Of a DNA stretch of 64,000 bases, positions 42,901 through 50,942 are shown in pieces. Position numbers and translations under genes: made by a program. Origin of the DNA: Nocardia camponoti (lineage in GTDB: Bacteria > Actinomycetota > Actinomycetes > Mycobacteriales > Mycobacteriaceae); contig NZ_BMMW01000007.1 in NCBI RefSeq assembly GCF_014646135.1, positions 1 to 64,000 of the forward strand. The letters are read 5' to 3'. Every line of letters begins with the position of its first letter. Position 1 is the first letter of the stretch. The notes under the pieces are model-generated. The model had not been told where the DNA came from and searched no databases. It saw nothing but the letters and a program-made list of their open reading frames with translations.

Positions 42901-45900
42901 CAGCAGGGCTTGGGCGATCTTGGGCGCCGGGACGCGGCGGGTGCCGTATTCCTCGACCGAGAGCATCCCGCGGTTGCCGCCGGTGATCTTCCATTCCCCC
43001 GTCGGTGGATGTTCCACCGTGATCGAGGTGTCGTTGAGTACCTCCTGTAGGAAGGTCTCGACATCGCCGGCGTCGATCCAGGCCGCGCCCAGCCTGGCAT
43101 CGATCTCGGCCGGTCCCAGGTCCGGCGGGATCACCTCGATCAGCGGCGCGACGTTGTCGGCGTAAATATCGGGGTTCTCCGCGGCCGCCGTGCGGGCGGA
43201 GTCGAGCTTGGCTCGCACATCCCCGGACAGGTACTCCGCAGCCGGGACCAGGCGCCCACCCTGATCCGGATCGGGGAAGGCCAGCCCGCGTATCTGGACG
43301 CGAGCCTGGTCGGGTTCCACGCCGAGCAGCTCGGCGATGGTGTCGAGTTCGATGCGGCCATGGGTATCGAGGCAGATCGCGACCGCGTCTTCGGCGGTGT
43401 CGGCGCCCAGCCGCGCGGTGCGCGGCGCGACGACACGCTGGCGCATGATCGCCATCTTCGAAGCGGTGTCGGTGGTGTCGTCGTAGGACTCGAGTGCCAG
43501 CACCACCGGCGAGTGCGGGTCCTCGCGGAAGACCCTCATCACCGGCGGGCGCCGCATCGACAGCACCGGCTCGCCGTCGGCGTTGGTGCGTCCCGTCGGG
43601 TGCCACGAGCACCGGTTGATCGCGCCGAAGCGGTCGACGTAGCGGTCATAGCGCAGGTTGAGTTGTGTTCGCAGCGACGCGATCTCGTCGGTGTCCTCGG
43701 CTGATGCGGCTTCAGCGCTCAGCAGCGACACGGCGGTGTCGCGCAGATCGAGCAGCGCACTGAGCTCGCTGGCCTGGGTCCGTGGAACCGCGATGTCCTC
43801 GTAGACACCGTAGGTGTTGAGCTGCTGGAACCCGATCGCCGTCGGCACGATGTGGCCGGGGAACTCCTCACCACGGGCGGGCGCGGCGGCCGCGGCGCGA
43901 CGTTCTCCGGCTTCGAGCTCACGGGGGCGGTGCGTGGTCCCGGCCGCGTGCGCCCGCTCGCTGATGCGCGACAGGGCTGCTCGCAACTGCTCGTCGAGAT
44001 CCCCGGTCGCGCGGACTTCGACCGTCTCGCTGCCGTATTGGCTGGTCCCGGCCCGCAATTCGCCCAGCACCATGTCCGGGTTGGCGGTGAAGTACTCGTT
44101 GAGGTTGACCGAGACTTCATCGGCGTCGGTGTTGAGCAGCACCGTGGGGCGCGACCGTTCGAACTCCCCGGCATGGTGGGGTTCGCCGTCGCGGCGGCGC
44201 AGCACGAGGATGTCGGTGAGGACATCGGTGCCCGCGACGCGGCGGTGGGCGCCGTTGGGAAGGCGGACCGCGCCGAGGAAGTCGGCGTGCTCGGCGATCT
44301 CGCGTCGGGCCGCCGGGTTGAGCGCGTCCATCGTCCACGAGCTGGTGATCACCGTGACCACGCCACCGGGCTTCACCAACGCCAGCGACTTGAGAATGAA
44401 GTGGTTGTGCATCGCGTGGTTGCCCAGGTTGTGCACTGGATCGTGCAGCTTGGCCTGCCCGAACGGCACGTTCCCGATCACCGCGTCGACGCTGCCCTCA
44501 CGCAGCCGGGTGTCGGCGAAGGACTCCGCGCGAATGGTCGCGGCGGGGTGCAACAGCTCGGCGATGCGCGCCGTGGTCGGGTCCAACTCGACACCGACCA
44601 AGTCGGTCCCTGCTGGCGCTTGCCCGATGAATGCACCTGCACCGCAACCTGGTTCGAGCACACGCCCGCCTGTGAAGCCCAGCGCGCCGAGGTGCTGCCA
44701 CATCGCGGAAACGATGCGGGCATCGGTGTAATGCGCGTTGAGGACGGTGCGGTTAGCGGCCTTCCAGGCTCGGTCGTCGGCCAGGAGCTCACGCAACCGT
44801 TCGGCTTCGGCAGCGAACTCGTCGCGAGAGGGATCGAATATCTGCGAGGCAGCGCCCCAGGATGTCCATCGGGACAGGACTTCCCGCTCGGGCTCGGTCG
44901 CGGCGCGCTGCTCGGCGGTCAGACGCTGCACGAGTTCGATGGCGGCAAGATTGGCGGCGACTCGCGCCTTGGGCGACTGCGGGATGGCGACCGGCGGTGC
45001 CGGGCGCAGCGCCGGGGAATCCGGGGCGAGCTGGTGGTCGAGCTCATCCGGTCTCGAACCGGAAGGATTCTGCTCGGTCGCGGGTGGTTGCTGCTGTGAC
45101 TGTCGGGTGGGCTGGCTTTCAGGTGCTGCATCAGGAGCAGCGTCTTGACCGGGGTCGGTCACCGGCGGCTGTGCCGCAGCGCGGGTGGGACTCACATCGT
45201 GTTCGGCGTCCCCGCCCGCGCCGGGTAGTCGGCGCAGGTCCTCGGTCGGCTCGCCGACCAGCACCGGATCGACTACTTGCGTCGGGTCCGGCACCAGGCT
45301 GGCACCGCTGTCCTCGGTGAAGGGCAGACCGAGCCTGGTGAGGTCGGACCGCAGGGTTTCCACGCGCCTGTTGCGGATCGCGAAGTCGGTCGCGCGGCGC
45401 TGGTACCAGAACTTCTGCGAGCGGGACCAATTGAACTTGCCGTCCCGCAGTGCCTGTCGGAGTGCGAGATTGTCCTTGTCGGTATTACGGACGATCGTGC
45501 CCTCGGTGGTGTGCTCAATGGCGATCGGCTCCGGAACTGCCGAGGCAGTAACCGTGTTCGCGGCCGCCTCCTGCGGCTGGTGTTCTCCGTCGGTCGGAGC
45601 GCCGGCGTCGAGAGCCTGCGTCGGCGGCGCCGGATTCTGTGCGGCGGGGAGCGCGGCCAGATAGGCGCGGACCCGCGGCATGACCTCGGTGGTCGACACC
45701 GCGTCGGCCACCCGGGTGTCTGCGTCTGCGCCGGAACGAGGGTGCACGACCCAGCGATCAGCTCCTCGCGGTTCGATGACGAACTGGTGGTCTCCCACCG
45801 ACACCGCGGCCTTCGCCCCTCCCAGGAGCCCATCGAAGCGCTCCAGTGGTGGCGTGAGCCCGAGATCCTCGACGATTCCGGCCAGGCGGTCGATGCGGGA

Positions 45901-46899
45901 CCGAATTCCGTCGTGGGTGCCGAGTGCGTAGGGGTCGGTGAGGGTGGCCCGATCGACGAGCTGCCGAGCACTAGCGAAGCGGCCCGCACGGAACTCCGTA
46001 GCGGCCTCGCTGATCAGTGGTGCCGCGATCTCGGTTCGTTCGGTCTGGCGAGCCTGCACTGAAGCCGGAGTCTCGTCATAGAGGTGCGGGTTGGCGCGTA
46101 GGTAGCACTCCACCAGCAGCCACGTCGGCCCGAATCGATCACCGCCGCTTAGCGATTTCAGCGGACCCTCGGTGAGATAGCGGGGTGCGGTGCCCGGATT
46201 GAAGATCTCCTGCGGGCGGTCGTATCCGCCGTAGGTGTATGCCTGGTCTTGGATCGTGCACCGCAGCAACGCCAGCTCGACCGGGGTGAACATCGCGTCG
46301 GCCTGCGCCAGCCGCGTCGCCTCCCCCGCGCTGGTCGCGGTGCCGAGGTGGCGGGTTCGGTTCCACTGATCGTCATAGCGTGGAGCGAGAGCGGGATCGG
46401 AGATTGGGCGCAGCCCGTCGCCGGTGTCGAGGTAGGACGCCTCTCCGCCGTCGTAGATGCCGCGGTGGCGCGACACGGCCGCGATGACCTCGTTTTCATG
46501 GGACCGCTGTTGCCCGAGCTCGACCTCCCGCCCGGCCAACAACAGCCAGCCTTCTTCTACCTGGGATGGCCTGACGACAGTCCGGTAGTCGCTGTCCAGA
46601 TCGGCCGCGCACGCGCGCGCCGAAGCCTCGTCATCGAAGTACGCCCAATGCGTGTACGGGAAAGATCCTTCGGGGATTTCGCGGGGAACAACCTCCCACA
46701 CCTGCAAGCCGTCGACCAGGTACTTGCGGTCTCCCGCCTCGACGAGCTCGAAAGCTACTGCTGCAGTGCCGCTCTGGCCGCGTCCTGCCGCAGCATGATC
46801 TCGGCCAATTGCGCCCGCTTCTGCGAGGTCGTCAGGTCGTCGTGATCGCCCAGCATCCAGGTCACTTCCTCGACCAGATGCGGCCACCGGCGATCCCAC
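39937..46899 (-). CDS. Giant N6-adenine methylase / SNF2-type helicase
   Basis: About 2320 aa. An N6-methyltransferase core has motif I LEPGCGAGAFIGQA (near residue 746) and motif IV VIGNVPFGQA (near 808, a variant of NPPY). A superfamily 2 helicase follows: Walker A HAVGAGKTLEMAM (near 1434), DEAD-like LVVDELHDYKN (near 1596), TGATATPIAN, and motif VI EQRDGRGVRQGN (near 1960). The C-terminus has coiled coils. Large methylase-helicase proteins of this type on mobile DNA protect against host restriction (DarB-like), which is the likely role. The GTG at 46899, 7 nt after GGAGG, is my start choice; the open frame reaches 47400 but there overlaps another probable gene. Confidence 0.75.
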   Translation of the reverse strand: MGSPVAASGRGSDLDAGRSRRPDDLAEAGAIGRDHAAAGRGQSGTAAVAFELVEAGDRKYLVDGLQVWEVVPREIPEGSFPYTHWAYFDDEASARACAADLDSDYRTVVRPSQVEEGWLLLAGREVELGQQRSHENEVIAAVSRHRGIYDGGEASYLDTGDGLRPISDPALAPRYDDQWNRTRHLGTATSAGEATRLAQADAMFTPVELALLRCTIQDQAYTYGGYDRPQEIFNPGTAPRYLTEGPLKSLSGGDRFGPTWLLVECYLRANPHLYDETPASVQARQTERTEIAAPLISEAATEFRAGRFASARQLVDRATLTDPYALGTHDGIRSRIDRLAGIVEDLGLTPPLERFDGLLGGAKAAVSVGDHQFVIEPRGADRWVVHPRSGADADTRVADAVSTTEVMPRVRAYLAALPAAQNPAPPTQALDAGAPTDGEHQPQEAAANTVTASAVPEPIAIEHTTEGTIVRNTDKDNLALRQALRDGKFNWSRSQKFWYQRRATDFAIRNRRVETLRSDLTRLGLPFTEDSGASLVPDPTQVVDPVLVGEPTEDLRRLPGAGGDAEHDVSPTRAAAQPPVTDPGQDAAPDAAPESQPTRQSQQQPPATEQNPSGSRPDELDHQLAPDSPALRPAPPVAIPQSPKARVAANLAAIELVQRLTAEQRAATEPEREVLSRWTSWGAASQIFDPSRDEFAAEAERLRELLADDRAWKAANRTVLNAHYTDARIVSAMWQHLGALGFTGGRVLEPGCGAGAFIGQAPAGTDLVGVELDPTTARIAELLHPAATIRAESFADTRLREGSVDAVIGNVPFGQAKLHDPVHNLGNHAMHNHFILKSLALVKPGGVVTVITSSWTMDALNPAARREIAEHADFLGAVRLPNGAHRRVAGTDVLTDILVLRRRDGEPHHAGEFERSRPTVLLNTDADEVSVNLNEYFTANPDMVLGELRAGTSQYGSETVEVRATGDLDEQLRAALSRISERAHAAGTTHRPRELEAGERRAAAAAPARGEEFPGHIVPTAIGFQQLNTYGVYEDIAVPRTQASELSALLDLRDTAVSLLSAEAASAEDTDEIASLRTQLNLRYDRYVDRFGAINRCSWHPTGRTNADGEPVLSMRRPPVMRVFREDPHSPVVLALESYDDTTDTASKMAIMRQRVVAPRTARLGADTAEDAVAICLDTHGRIELDTIAELLGVEPDQARVQIRGLAFPDPDQGGRLVPAAEYLSGDVRAKLDSARTAAAENPDIYADNVAPLIEVIPPDLGPAEIDARLGAAWIDAGDVETFLQEVLNDTSITVEHPPTGEWKITGGNRGMLSVEEYGTRRVPAPKIAQALLRQSQIRVYDVDESGEARIFNATETEAAIEKGEILNERFSEWVWENPARATRLSEVYNRRFNNLVLRTYDGSELSLPGLSKTIEPRPHQRAAVARMIAEPNVGLFHAVGAGKTLEMAMGVMELKRLGLVNKPAIVVPNHMLDQFASEFLQAYPQARVLAAGTEDLAGEKRRAFVARAATGDWDAVIMTRGSFQRLEVSNETAHWYFDREIEPRRQHLQQLKANGAKNHTVKRIEDAILKVEEKLKAKLNSQMDPGITFEMTGMDYLVVDELHDYKNLATDSNIESAAIEGSQRAQKLHMVVEYLRDKHNGRALTGATATPIANSITEAYVMQRYLRPDLLEKAGINHFDDWAATFGKTKTQLEMSVDGNSWAMKTRFAGFRNIQELQRMFHVAADVKLPEDLNLPVPLLARRPGDGERAPEIISVPATAAQLDYVQSLGHRAQLVKSRAVDPSQDNMLSISSDGRAAALDLRLLTARNIARDDELFDHGGADAIDDPEEYGLKINAAADWLYQKWEQSKDTVYLDRSGEPHPRRGGLVTGFCDLGTPSENWNAYDAIKQRLVAHHDVDPELIAYIHDAKNDRAKARLFAQAKDGTIQFLLGSTSKMGVGTNVQFRMVAMLHVDCPWRPADIEQRDGRGVRQGNQNAEIAIGRVVTEGTFDARMWATQARKATFINQFMKGNLDVREVDDIGDAALSANEALAIASGNPLVLEKAELDVEVTKLDRLRRAHQRSQSMLQIRIRDAEHAIPRLEEEITDFTAAIARRQPTRGDAFTATISGRWFDNRVEAGDVLAARLRKLLEDPRSVWKPFEDNGIGTLGGFTLNACNVPTGRDAKVAVKFAELGDNHHVSLDRATLEKGGMAVIVRLENGLEGLDKRLEVATNQLATEKDELARATARLGKPFEHTERLDSLKERQKEINAELLGSNADDPDGTAGDGGAAAEEMSVSDMAMHDAAAMVGMMGGAAVVNGPVGPMVITRDAGRGPRQR

Positions 46900-47294
46900 T
46901 CGATCGCCTCCGGGCTGCCCGGCTCCATCTCCAGCCGCCGCTCCACCGCCGCTTCTTCCTGCTGCATCGTCAGCAGATCGCGTTCCCGGCTGCTCGGCTC
47001 CGGGTCCTCGTCGGCCTCCGGCTCCGGTGGAGTCGAGAACAGCAGCTCGTCCAGCGCCGTCTCCTCGGCCTGCAGCCGCATCGTGTTCAGCGTCCCGACC
47101 CGGGCCAGGTAGTCGTCGGGCAGGGTCGGCTGATTCGCCGACAATTTGGCCGCGATCTGATCCACTCGCTCGCTGATCTGCCCGGCCAGGTCCCGGAAGT
47201 GGGCCTCCGGATCGCTCAGTTGCGCTGTCGCCTGCGGCAGGTAGGTCCGCCAGTAGCTGCGGACTTTCTCCACGTAGATGGTCATCTCGTTCAT
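46755..47294 (-). CDS. Small helical partner of methylase/helicase
   Basis: A 179-aa protein starting MTIYVEKVRSYWRTYLPQAT, then YLARVGTLNTMRLQAEETAL. This pattern recurs in hypothetical proteins beside methylase-helicase genes on actinobacterial mobile elements, as far as I recall. GAAAGGA precedes the ATG at 47294. The gene overlaps the methylase by about 145 bp if the methylase starts at 46899, or lies entirely inside it if that gene starts at 47400; its codon pattern looks more like real protein than the low-complexity methylase frame here. Confidence 0.6.
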   Translation of the reverse strand: MNEMTIYVEKVRSYWRTYLPQATAQLSDPEAHFRDLAGQISERVDQIAAKLSANQPTLPDDYLARVGTLNTMRLQAEETALDELLFSTPPEPEADEDPEPSSRERDLLTMQQEEAAVERRLEMEPGSPEAIEWDRRWPHLVEEVTWMLGDHDDLTTSQKRAQLAEIMLRQDAARAALQQ

Positions 47295-47308
47295 TGTCCT
47301 TTCTGACT

Positions 47309-47400
47309 TCCACGGTGGATGGGGTCGGCGTCGGGTCGCCCCATAGATCCTCCAGGCTGAGCTGGTCGTCGCTGTGCTTGTGCCGCGTGCGTCGCGCCAT
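47309..47400 (-). CDS. Possible N-terminal extension or short coding segment
   Basis: An ATG at 47400 with a GGGGGAG site opens the frame MARRTRHKHSDDQLSLEDLW, which looks like genuine protein for about 35 residues and then runs into low-complexity sequence in frame with the giant methylase. Either the methylase really starts here (2487 aa) or this is a relic short gene that lost its stop. The coordinates mark only the plausible coding part. Confidence 0.3.
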
Positions 47401-47448
47401 GGCTCCCCCTATCGGGTGTCACGGGGCGACGACTGATTTCTATCACCC

Positions 47449-47471
47449 CTAATGTATCTAATGTATCTACA
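47449..47471. promoter_or_regulatory. Tandem TAGATACATT motif, methylase promoter region
   Basis: On the minus strand TGTAGATACATTAGATACAT (extended by TAG) contains two overlapping TAGATACATTAG units with a 10-bp step, 50 bp before the ATG at 47400. The region is divergent, so the motif could also serve the plus-strand gene at 47540. Confidence 0.6.
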
Positions 47472-47539
47472 CTGGAGGTTTGCTGCGATCACGAGATGGC
47501 GACACAGCGCGCCATCAGCCCTGGTGAAGGAGGCCTCGC

Positions 47540-47911
47540 ATGTTTGCCAGAAGCGACATCCGGCCGGTCAGACAACGAAAATCGGCCCGCCCCCCGGCTT
47601 ACACGGCCACCGGGCCAACCTCATTCGTTGATGCGTCATACGGTTCTTCCTCGGGTCGCACAGACCGCATTGGCTCGCGGAGACGAGGTGACGACATAGG
47701 CGAAGCAGAGGTCAGTCAGATCGCCGAGGGAACCCTCGCAGTGTCCGGACCGTCCAACATGGGTATGGGAATGGACTCGGTCGACCGCCAGGCGCTACTC
47801 GACGCCGGTCTGGATCCGGATGATCCGCAAGTGTGGGCCGTCCAGCAGCGGATCAGCGATCTACTCGTCTGCTACGGCATGATGCGTGCCACGCGCGCGG
47901 TGGGAAAGTAG
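47540..47911 (+). CDS. Hypothetical small protein
   Basis: A 123-aa protein with a strong GAAGGAGG ribosome site 6 nt before the ATG. The N-terminal half is basic and low-complexity; the C-terminal half (SVDRQALLDAGLDPDDPQVW, ISDLLVCYGMMRATRAVGK) is a helical unit. It is unassigned and diverges from the methylase/helicase operon. Confidence 0.5.
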   Translation: MFARSDIRPVRQRKSARPPAYTATGPTSFVDASYGSSSGRTDRIGSRRRGDDIGEAEVSQIAEGTLAVSGPSNMGMGMDSVDRQALLDAGLDPDDPQVWAVQQRISDLLVCYGMMRATRAVGK

Positions 47912-47962
47912 GCGAATCGCAGACAGGTCGGCCCCAGCACGACGAGCACTTCGGGCACGGTT

Positions 47963-48190
47963 TCAGGGCCGTCGATGCTCCCGCTTCGCCGTGTCGCGCG
48001 CGCCTTCCGCAGCGTCGAAGTCGCCGCGCTGCCCACGTTCGAGCAGCCGGGTGGCCGCCGCGACCCGCCGCGCGCGCTGCACGTACTCCCGCAGCGCGGT
48101 GTTGACGGCCTCGTCCTTTGTTGCGGCACCCATCAAGCGCATCGCCTCATCGAGCACGTCGTCGTCGAGATCGATGCGGGTGATGGCCAT
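47963..48190 (-). CDS. Orphan VapB-like antitoxin
   Basis: A 75-aa protein: MAITRIDLDDDVLDEAMRLM, then TKDEAVNTALREYVQRARR. This is the ribbon-helix-helix start of VapB-type antitoxins (strand TRIDLDDDVL, two helices). The usual C-terminal toxin-binding tail is replaced by a basic end (DTAKREHRRP), and no PIN-domain toxin follows: the next gene on that side is the convergent gene ending at 47911. It may act as a free-standing DNA-binding regulator or neutralise a host toxin. Confidence 0.65.
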   Translation of the reverse strand: MAITRIDLDDDVLDEAMRLMGAATKDEAVNTALREYVQRARRVAAATRLLERGQRGDFDAAEGARDTAKREHRRP

Positions 48191-48367
48191 ACGCCCACTA
48201 TCCCTCCATCGCCACCAAATCGGGCAGCGGATCGGGCGCCCTGCTTACGATCTGGACCGATGTCACCACCATCGTCGCCGGGCCTGCTAGCACTGACCCC
48301 ATCGGGCCAACGATCCCGATCATGTTGTTCGGCAACACATGTCGGACGGGACCGGCACACTGCTCCC

Positions 48368-48625
48368 ATGCCGCAATACCGCCCGAGAGAACTCACCCCA
48401 CAGGAAGCTCGTGAGCGTGGGATCGAACCCCGATTCACGATCACGATGGTCGATCCCGAGGACCTCAATCCAATCATCGAACTGATGGAACTCGCGGGCA
48501 TCGAGCAAGGGGGTACATACACCGCGGCCGGACCGTTCACGTTCGACCAGGTGTGGGCGTTGATGGCGCTGTCTCGGAGGGAGGATGTCCGGGTCGACGT
48601 ATGGCCACGAGGCTGGATTCCCTAG
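48368..48625 (+). CDS. Hypothetical small protein
   Basis: An 85-aa protein (MPQYRPRELTPQEARERGIE, then FTITMVDPEDLNPIIELMEL). I do not recognise it. There is no strong ribosome site before the ATG at 48368. Confidence 0.45.
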   Translation: MPQYRPRELTPQEARERGIEPRFTITMVDPEDLNPIIELMELAGIEQGGTYTAAGPFTFDQVWALMALSRREDVRVDVWPRGWIP

Positions 48626-48679
48626 CCCGAACATCGCGATGCGGCACCATCTGGCGCGGAGGACGCCACGGATGGATGC

Positions 48680-48693
48680 TTTAGATACAGTTG
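48680..48693 (+). promoter_or_regulatory. TTTAGATACAG motif
   Basis: TTTAGATACAGTTG, a copy of the recurring motif with one base changed, 34 bp before the GTG at 48714. Confidence 0.5.
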
Positions 48694-48713
48694 ACGGTGA
48701 AGGGGGCGATCGA

Positions 48714-49193
48714 GTGGCAACAGCCGCGACCGGGGCGTCGCAGATGGAGAGGATCACGGTGACCGACAGCGAGGAACGCCGCAGAAGTCCCGAACGATCG
48801 AGCTTCTCGGCCACCGACGAGGTGTGGAACGCCGCCAAGACCGAATGGATGCGCCGCCGCCGCGACTACCCGGCGTGGGCGGAATGGCTCGAAGCAGCCC
48901 TTGACGAGAAGAGCGCACGAGTTCGCGCCGCGCTCGGTGTCGACGAGCTCGAACCCGCTCCCGACCGGCTGCCGCCAGGCCGTCGAACCACCGAGAGCGG
49001 CACCGCTGGGCGCAAGCGCCGCAGCTTCACGTGTACTCCGCGCACCTGGGAACGGGCACGAGCAGCCTGGTGGGCACAGGCCGAGCTGTACCCGGCCCTG
49101 ACGGACTGGATCGAGGAAGCGATCGAGGAGAAGACCGCGGGCGCCACCTATCCGTCCGAGAGCGCGAAGTCGGTGGCCAGCTCGACGTCCTAG
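48714..49193 (+). CDS. Tandem-repeat DNA-binding-like protein
   Basis: A 159-aa protein with an internal duplication: ERSSFSATDEVWNAAKTEWM with YPAWAEWLEAALDEK (about 27-65), and KRRSFTCTPRTWERARAAWW with YPALTDWIEEAIEEK (about 102-140). Each unit reads as a strand followed by two helices, like ribbon-helix-helix partition or repressor proteins, so one chain could mimic a dimer. It is preceded by a copy of the TTTAGATACA motif and is a good candidate for the protein that binds it (inference). The GTG start follows AAGGGGG by 8 nt. Confidence 0.6.
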   Translation: MATAATGASQMERITVTDSEERRRSPERSSFSATDEVWNAAKTEWMRRRRDYPAWAEWLEAALDEKSARVRAALGVDELEPAPDRLPPGRRTTESGTAGRKRRSFTCTPRTWERARAAWWAQAELYPALTDWIEEAIEEKTAGATYPSESAKSVASSTS

Positions 49194-49240
49194 GAGTCGA
49201 GCTACAACAGGATTCCCTGTCGTAGCTCAACCCGAAGTCT

Positions 49241-49268
49241 ATTTAGATACACTAGATTCACTAGAACC
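49241..49268 (+). promoter_or_regulatory. TTTAGATACACTAG motif with TAGAACC box
   Basis: ATTTAGATACACTAG followed by ATTCACTAGAACC, the two-box form of the recurring motif, 17-44 bp before the ATG at 49285. Confidence 0.6.
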
Positions 49269-49284
49269 CGACAAGGAGCAGACC

Positions 49285-50253
49285 ATGGCCGACAGCTCGC
49301 TCGACGCGGTGATCGCCGAGATCATCGCGCAATGGCGTACCGACAACCCGACCGCACGCCAGATCCCGCGTGCGGTCCGCAAGGAACTCTCCCGCGCCGT
49401 GCGCGAGGACGCCCAGAACCAACGCATGGATACCGAGATCGCGCGCAGCCAGATCGGGTTGGAGATCCTGCATCACCAACGGGCGATGGTCACCGGTTCG
49501 CGCCGTGCGCCGGGCCAGAGCGAAACCGATTGGGCGGCGGCCCAGCAACGTCTGGCTGCGCGCGGTGAAGCACTCGAACGCCGGATCCACTCCTTCCCAG
49601 GGCTCAACGTCGAGGATCGCGGCAGCGCCGTGGCCGCGCTGCGCCGCGCACACAACGCCGAGGCCTCGGCACCGCCACAGCAGGTGCAGTGGGCGCCGGC
49701 GGCGGGCAAGCCCTCTCTCTCGGCGCGGGTCGTCGCGCGACTGTCCGCGATCCGGCTGGGCATCGTCGTGGCGACTCACGGACTGCAGTCCCCGTTGTTC
49801 GTCGCGGCGCAGGCCGAGGCCGCCCGCCGCGCGGAAAGTCCACAACAGGCCACCGGTGACTGGCTCACCCCCGCCCAGGCAGCTGCGGTGCAGGAGCTGA
49901 CCACCGTGGCCACGCGCTTCGAGCAGACCGCCGCCCTGGCGCGCGGCGGCGAGTCCGCCTACCTGAGCAAGGTCGTCGCCGACTTCGGCGCCGCACTCGA
50001 TCATGCACGCCAGCTGGGCGTGCCCAGCGAACGCCTCGACAGCGAACTCGCTGCGGTTCACCGGCAGGCCGAGGCACCGTCGGCGGCGACCGCATTGTTC
50101 GGACGCTGGGGCTCGAAGACTCGTGCCGCGGCCGGGCCGATGACTCCTCCGACGACCTCCGCCGCACCCCAGCGCGCGCCAGCGGCAACCGGGCCGGTCG
50201 CAGCGACTGCGGCAGTTGCCGGTCAGAGCCACGTTCCGGGGCGGGCACGATGA
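49285..50253 (+). CDS. Hypothetical helical accessory protein (322 aa)
   Basis: Mostly alpha-helical, Ala- and Arg-rich, with likely coiled coils (RLAARGEALERRIHSF, VQELTTVATRFEQTAALARG) and a disordered C-terminal 50 residues. It contains no motif I recognise. AAGGAG lies before the ATG, directly after the recurring motif. Coupled by ATGA to the next gene. It is likely part of the set of genes expressed early after transfer (inference from position and shared promoter motif). Confidence 0.6.
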   Translation: MADSSLDAVIAEIIAQWRTDNPTARQIPRAVRKELSRAVREDAQNQRMDTEIARSQIGLEILHHQRAMVTGSRRAPGQSETDWAAAQQRLAARGEALERRIHSFPGLNVEDRGSAVAALRRAHNAEASAPPQQVQWAPAAGKPSLSARVVARLSAIRLGIVVATHGLQSPLFVAAQAEAARRAESPQQATGDWLTPAQAAAVQELTTVATRFEQTAALARGGESAYLSKVVADFGAALDHARQLGVPSERLDSELAAVHRQAEAPSAATALFGRWGSKTRAAAGPMTPPTTSAAPQRAPAATGPVAATAAVAGQSHVPGRAR

Positions 50254-50648
50254 ACTTGCCGCTCCCGAACATGATCCAGGTACGGCATTGGGCGCGCATC
50301 ACACGCTCGGAACTGCGCTCTCATCGCCGGGTCCGGCTGGCGCTGCTGCGTGTGGCGGCGGGGATGACCTGCGGCGAGGTACTGCATGCGCTGGTGTCGG
50401 AGTACGACGTGGACACCATCCGCGTCGACGGTCGGTGGTTCCTGGTCGGCCCGGAGGAACCGAGCCGCGCACACCGCTGGAGCTGGTGGGTCTGCGGACC
50501 GGCCGTCGACGAGGAGGCGCACGCGATGTGCGACATGGCTTTCGAGTCCTGGATCGATGGATTCACCGGCCGCGACGTGCTCGCCTTCTGCCGGGGATGG
50601 AACTTCGCCACGACCGCCCTACACGCCGAGAGCATTGCCACCACGTGA
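50250..50648 (+). CDS. Hypothetical Trp-rich protein
   Basis: A 132-aa protein overlapping the previous gene (ATGA). A basic helical start (WARITRSELRSHRRVRLALL) is followed by a compact domain rich in Trp and Cys (HRWSWWVCGPAVDEEAHAMC, DVLAFCRGWNFATTAL). Unassigned. Confidence 0.55.
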   Translation: MNLPLPNMIQVRHWARITRSELRSHRRVRLALLRVAAGMTCGEVLHALVSEYDVDTIRVDGRWFLVGPEEPSRAHRWSWWVCGPAVDEEAHAMCDMAFESWIDGFTGRDVLAFCRGWNFATTALHAESIATT

Positions 50649-50666
50649 GCGCCATGCCACACTGCC

Positions 50667-50680
50667 TTTAGATACATTCG
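50667..50680 (+). promoter_or_regulatory. TTTAGATACATT motif
   Basis: TTTAGATACATTCG, 43 bp before the ATG at 50710; a single-box copy of the recurring motif. Confidence 0.55.
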
Positions 50681-50709
50681 CACCACCAGCACGGAAGGAG
50701 GACGGACCG

Positions 50710-50922
50710 ATGTCGATGCTGTGGGTCTACCCCGCCGTCGCCGTGTTGGTGCTGACCATCGTGATGATCGTCAGGCTGGCCACCCGCGACTCGCGCGTTC
50801 CTCGACCTCGGGCCGGTCGGCGCAACACCGCACGGACCGCCGCCGCATTCACCGCGGGTGCCGTGGTTACCGGTGCCGCGATGACCCTGACCGGCTTCGC
50901 CAGCTCGGCCAAGCGGCGCTGA
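50710..50922 (+). CDS. Small two-helix membrane protein
   Basis: A 70-aa protein with two hydrophobic segments (WVYPAVAVLVLTIVMIVRLA, TAAAFTAGAVVTGAAMTLTG) and a basic loop between them. AAGGAGGAC precedes the ATG. It has its own motif-containing promoter and a terminator hairpin, so it is a single-gene unit. An entry-exclusion or small regulatory membrane protein is possible, but not shown. Confidence 0.6.
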   Translation: MSMLWVYPAVAVLVLTIVMIVRLATRDSRVPRPRAGRRNTARTAAAFTAGAVVTGAAMTLTGFASSAKRR

Positions 50923-50942
50923 CCACTCCAAATTCCTCGACC

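Noticed and set aside
41731..43050. Plus-strand frame (439 codons) inside the methylase/helicase gene
   Set aside because: Antisense to helicase motifs and without a ribosome site or recognisable domain.
47872..48129. Possible VapC toxin downstream of the VapB-like gene
   Set aside because: The translated frame lacks the PIN-domain start and acidic residues, and it overlaps the antitoxin in another phase.
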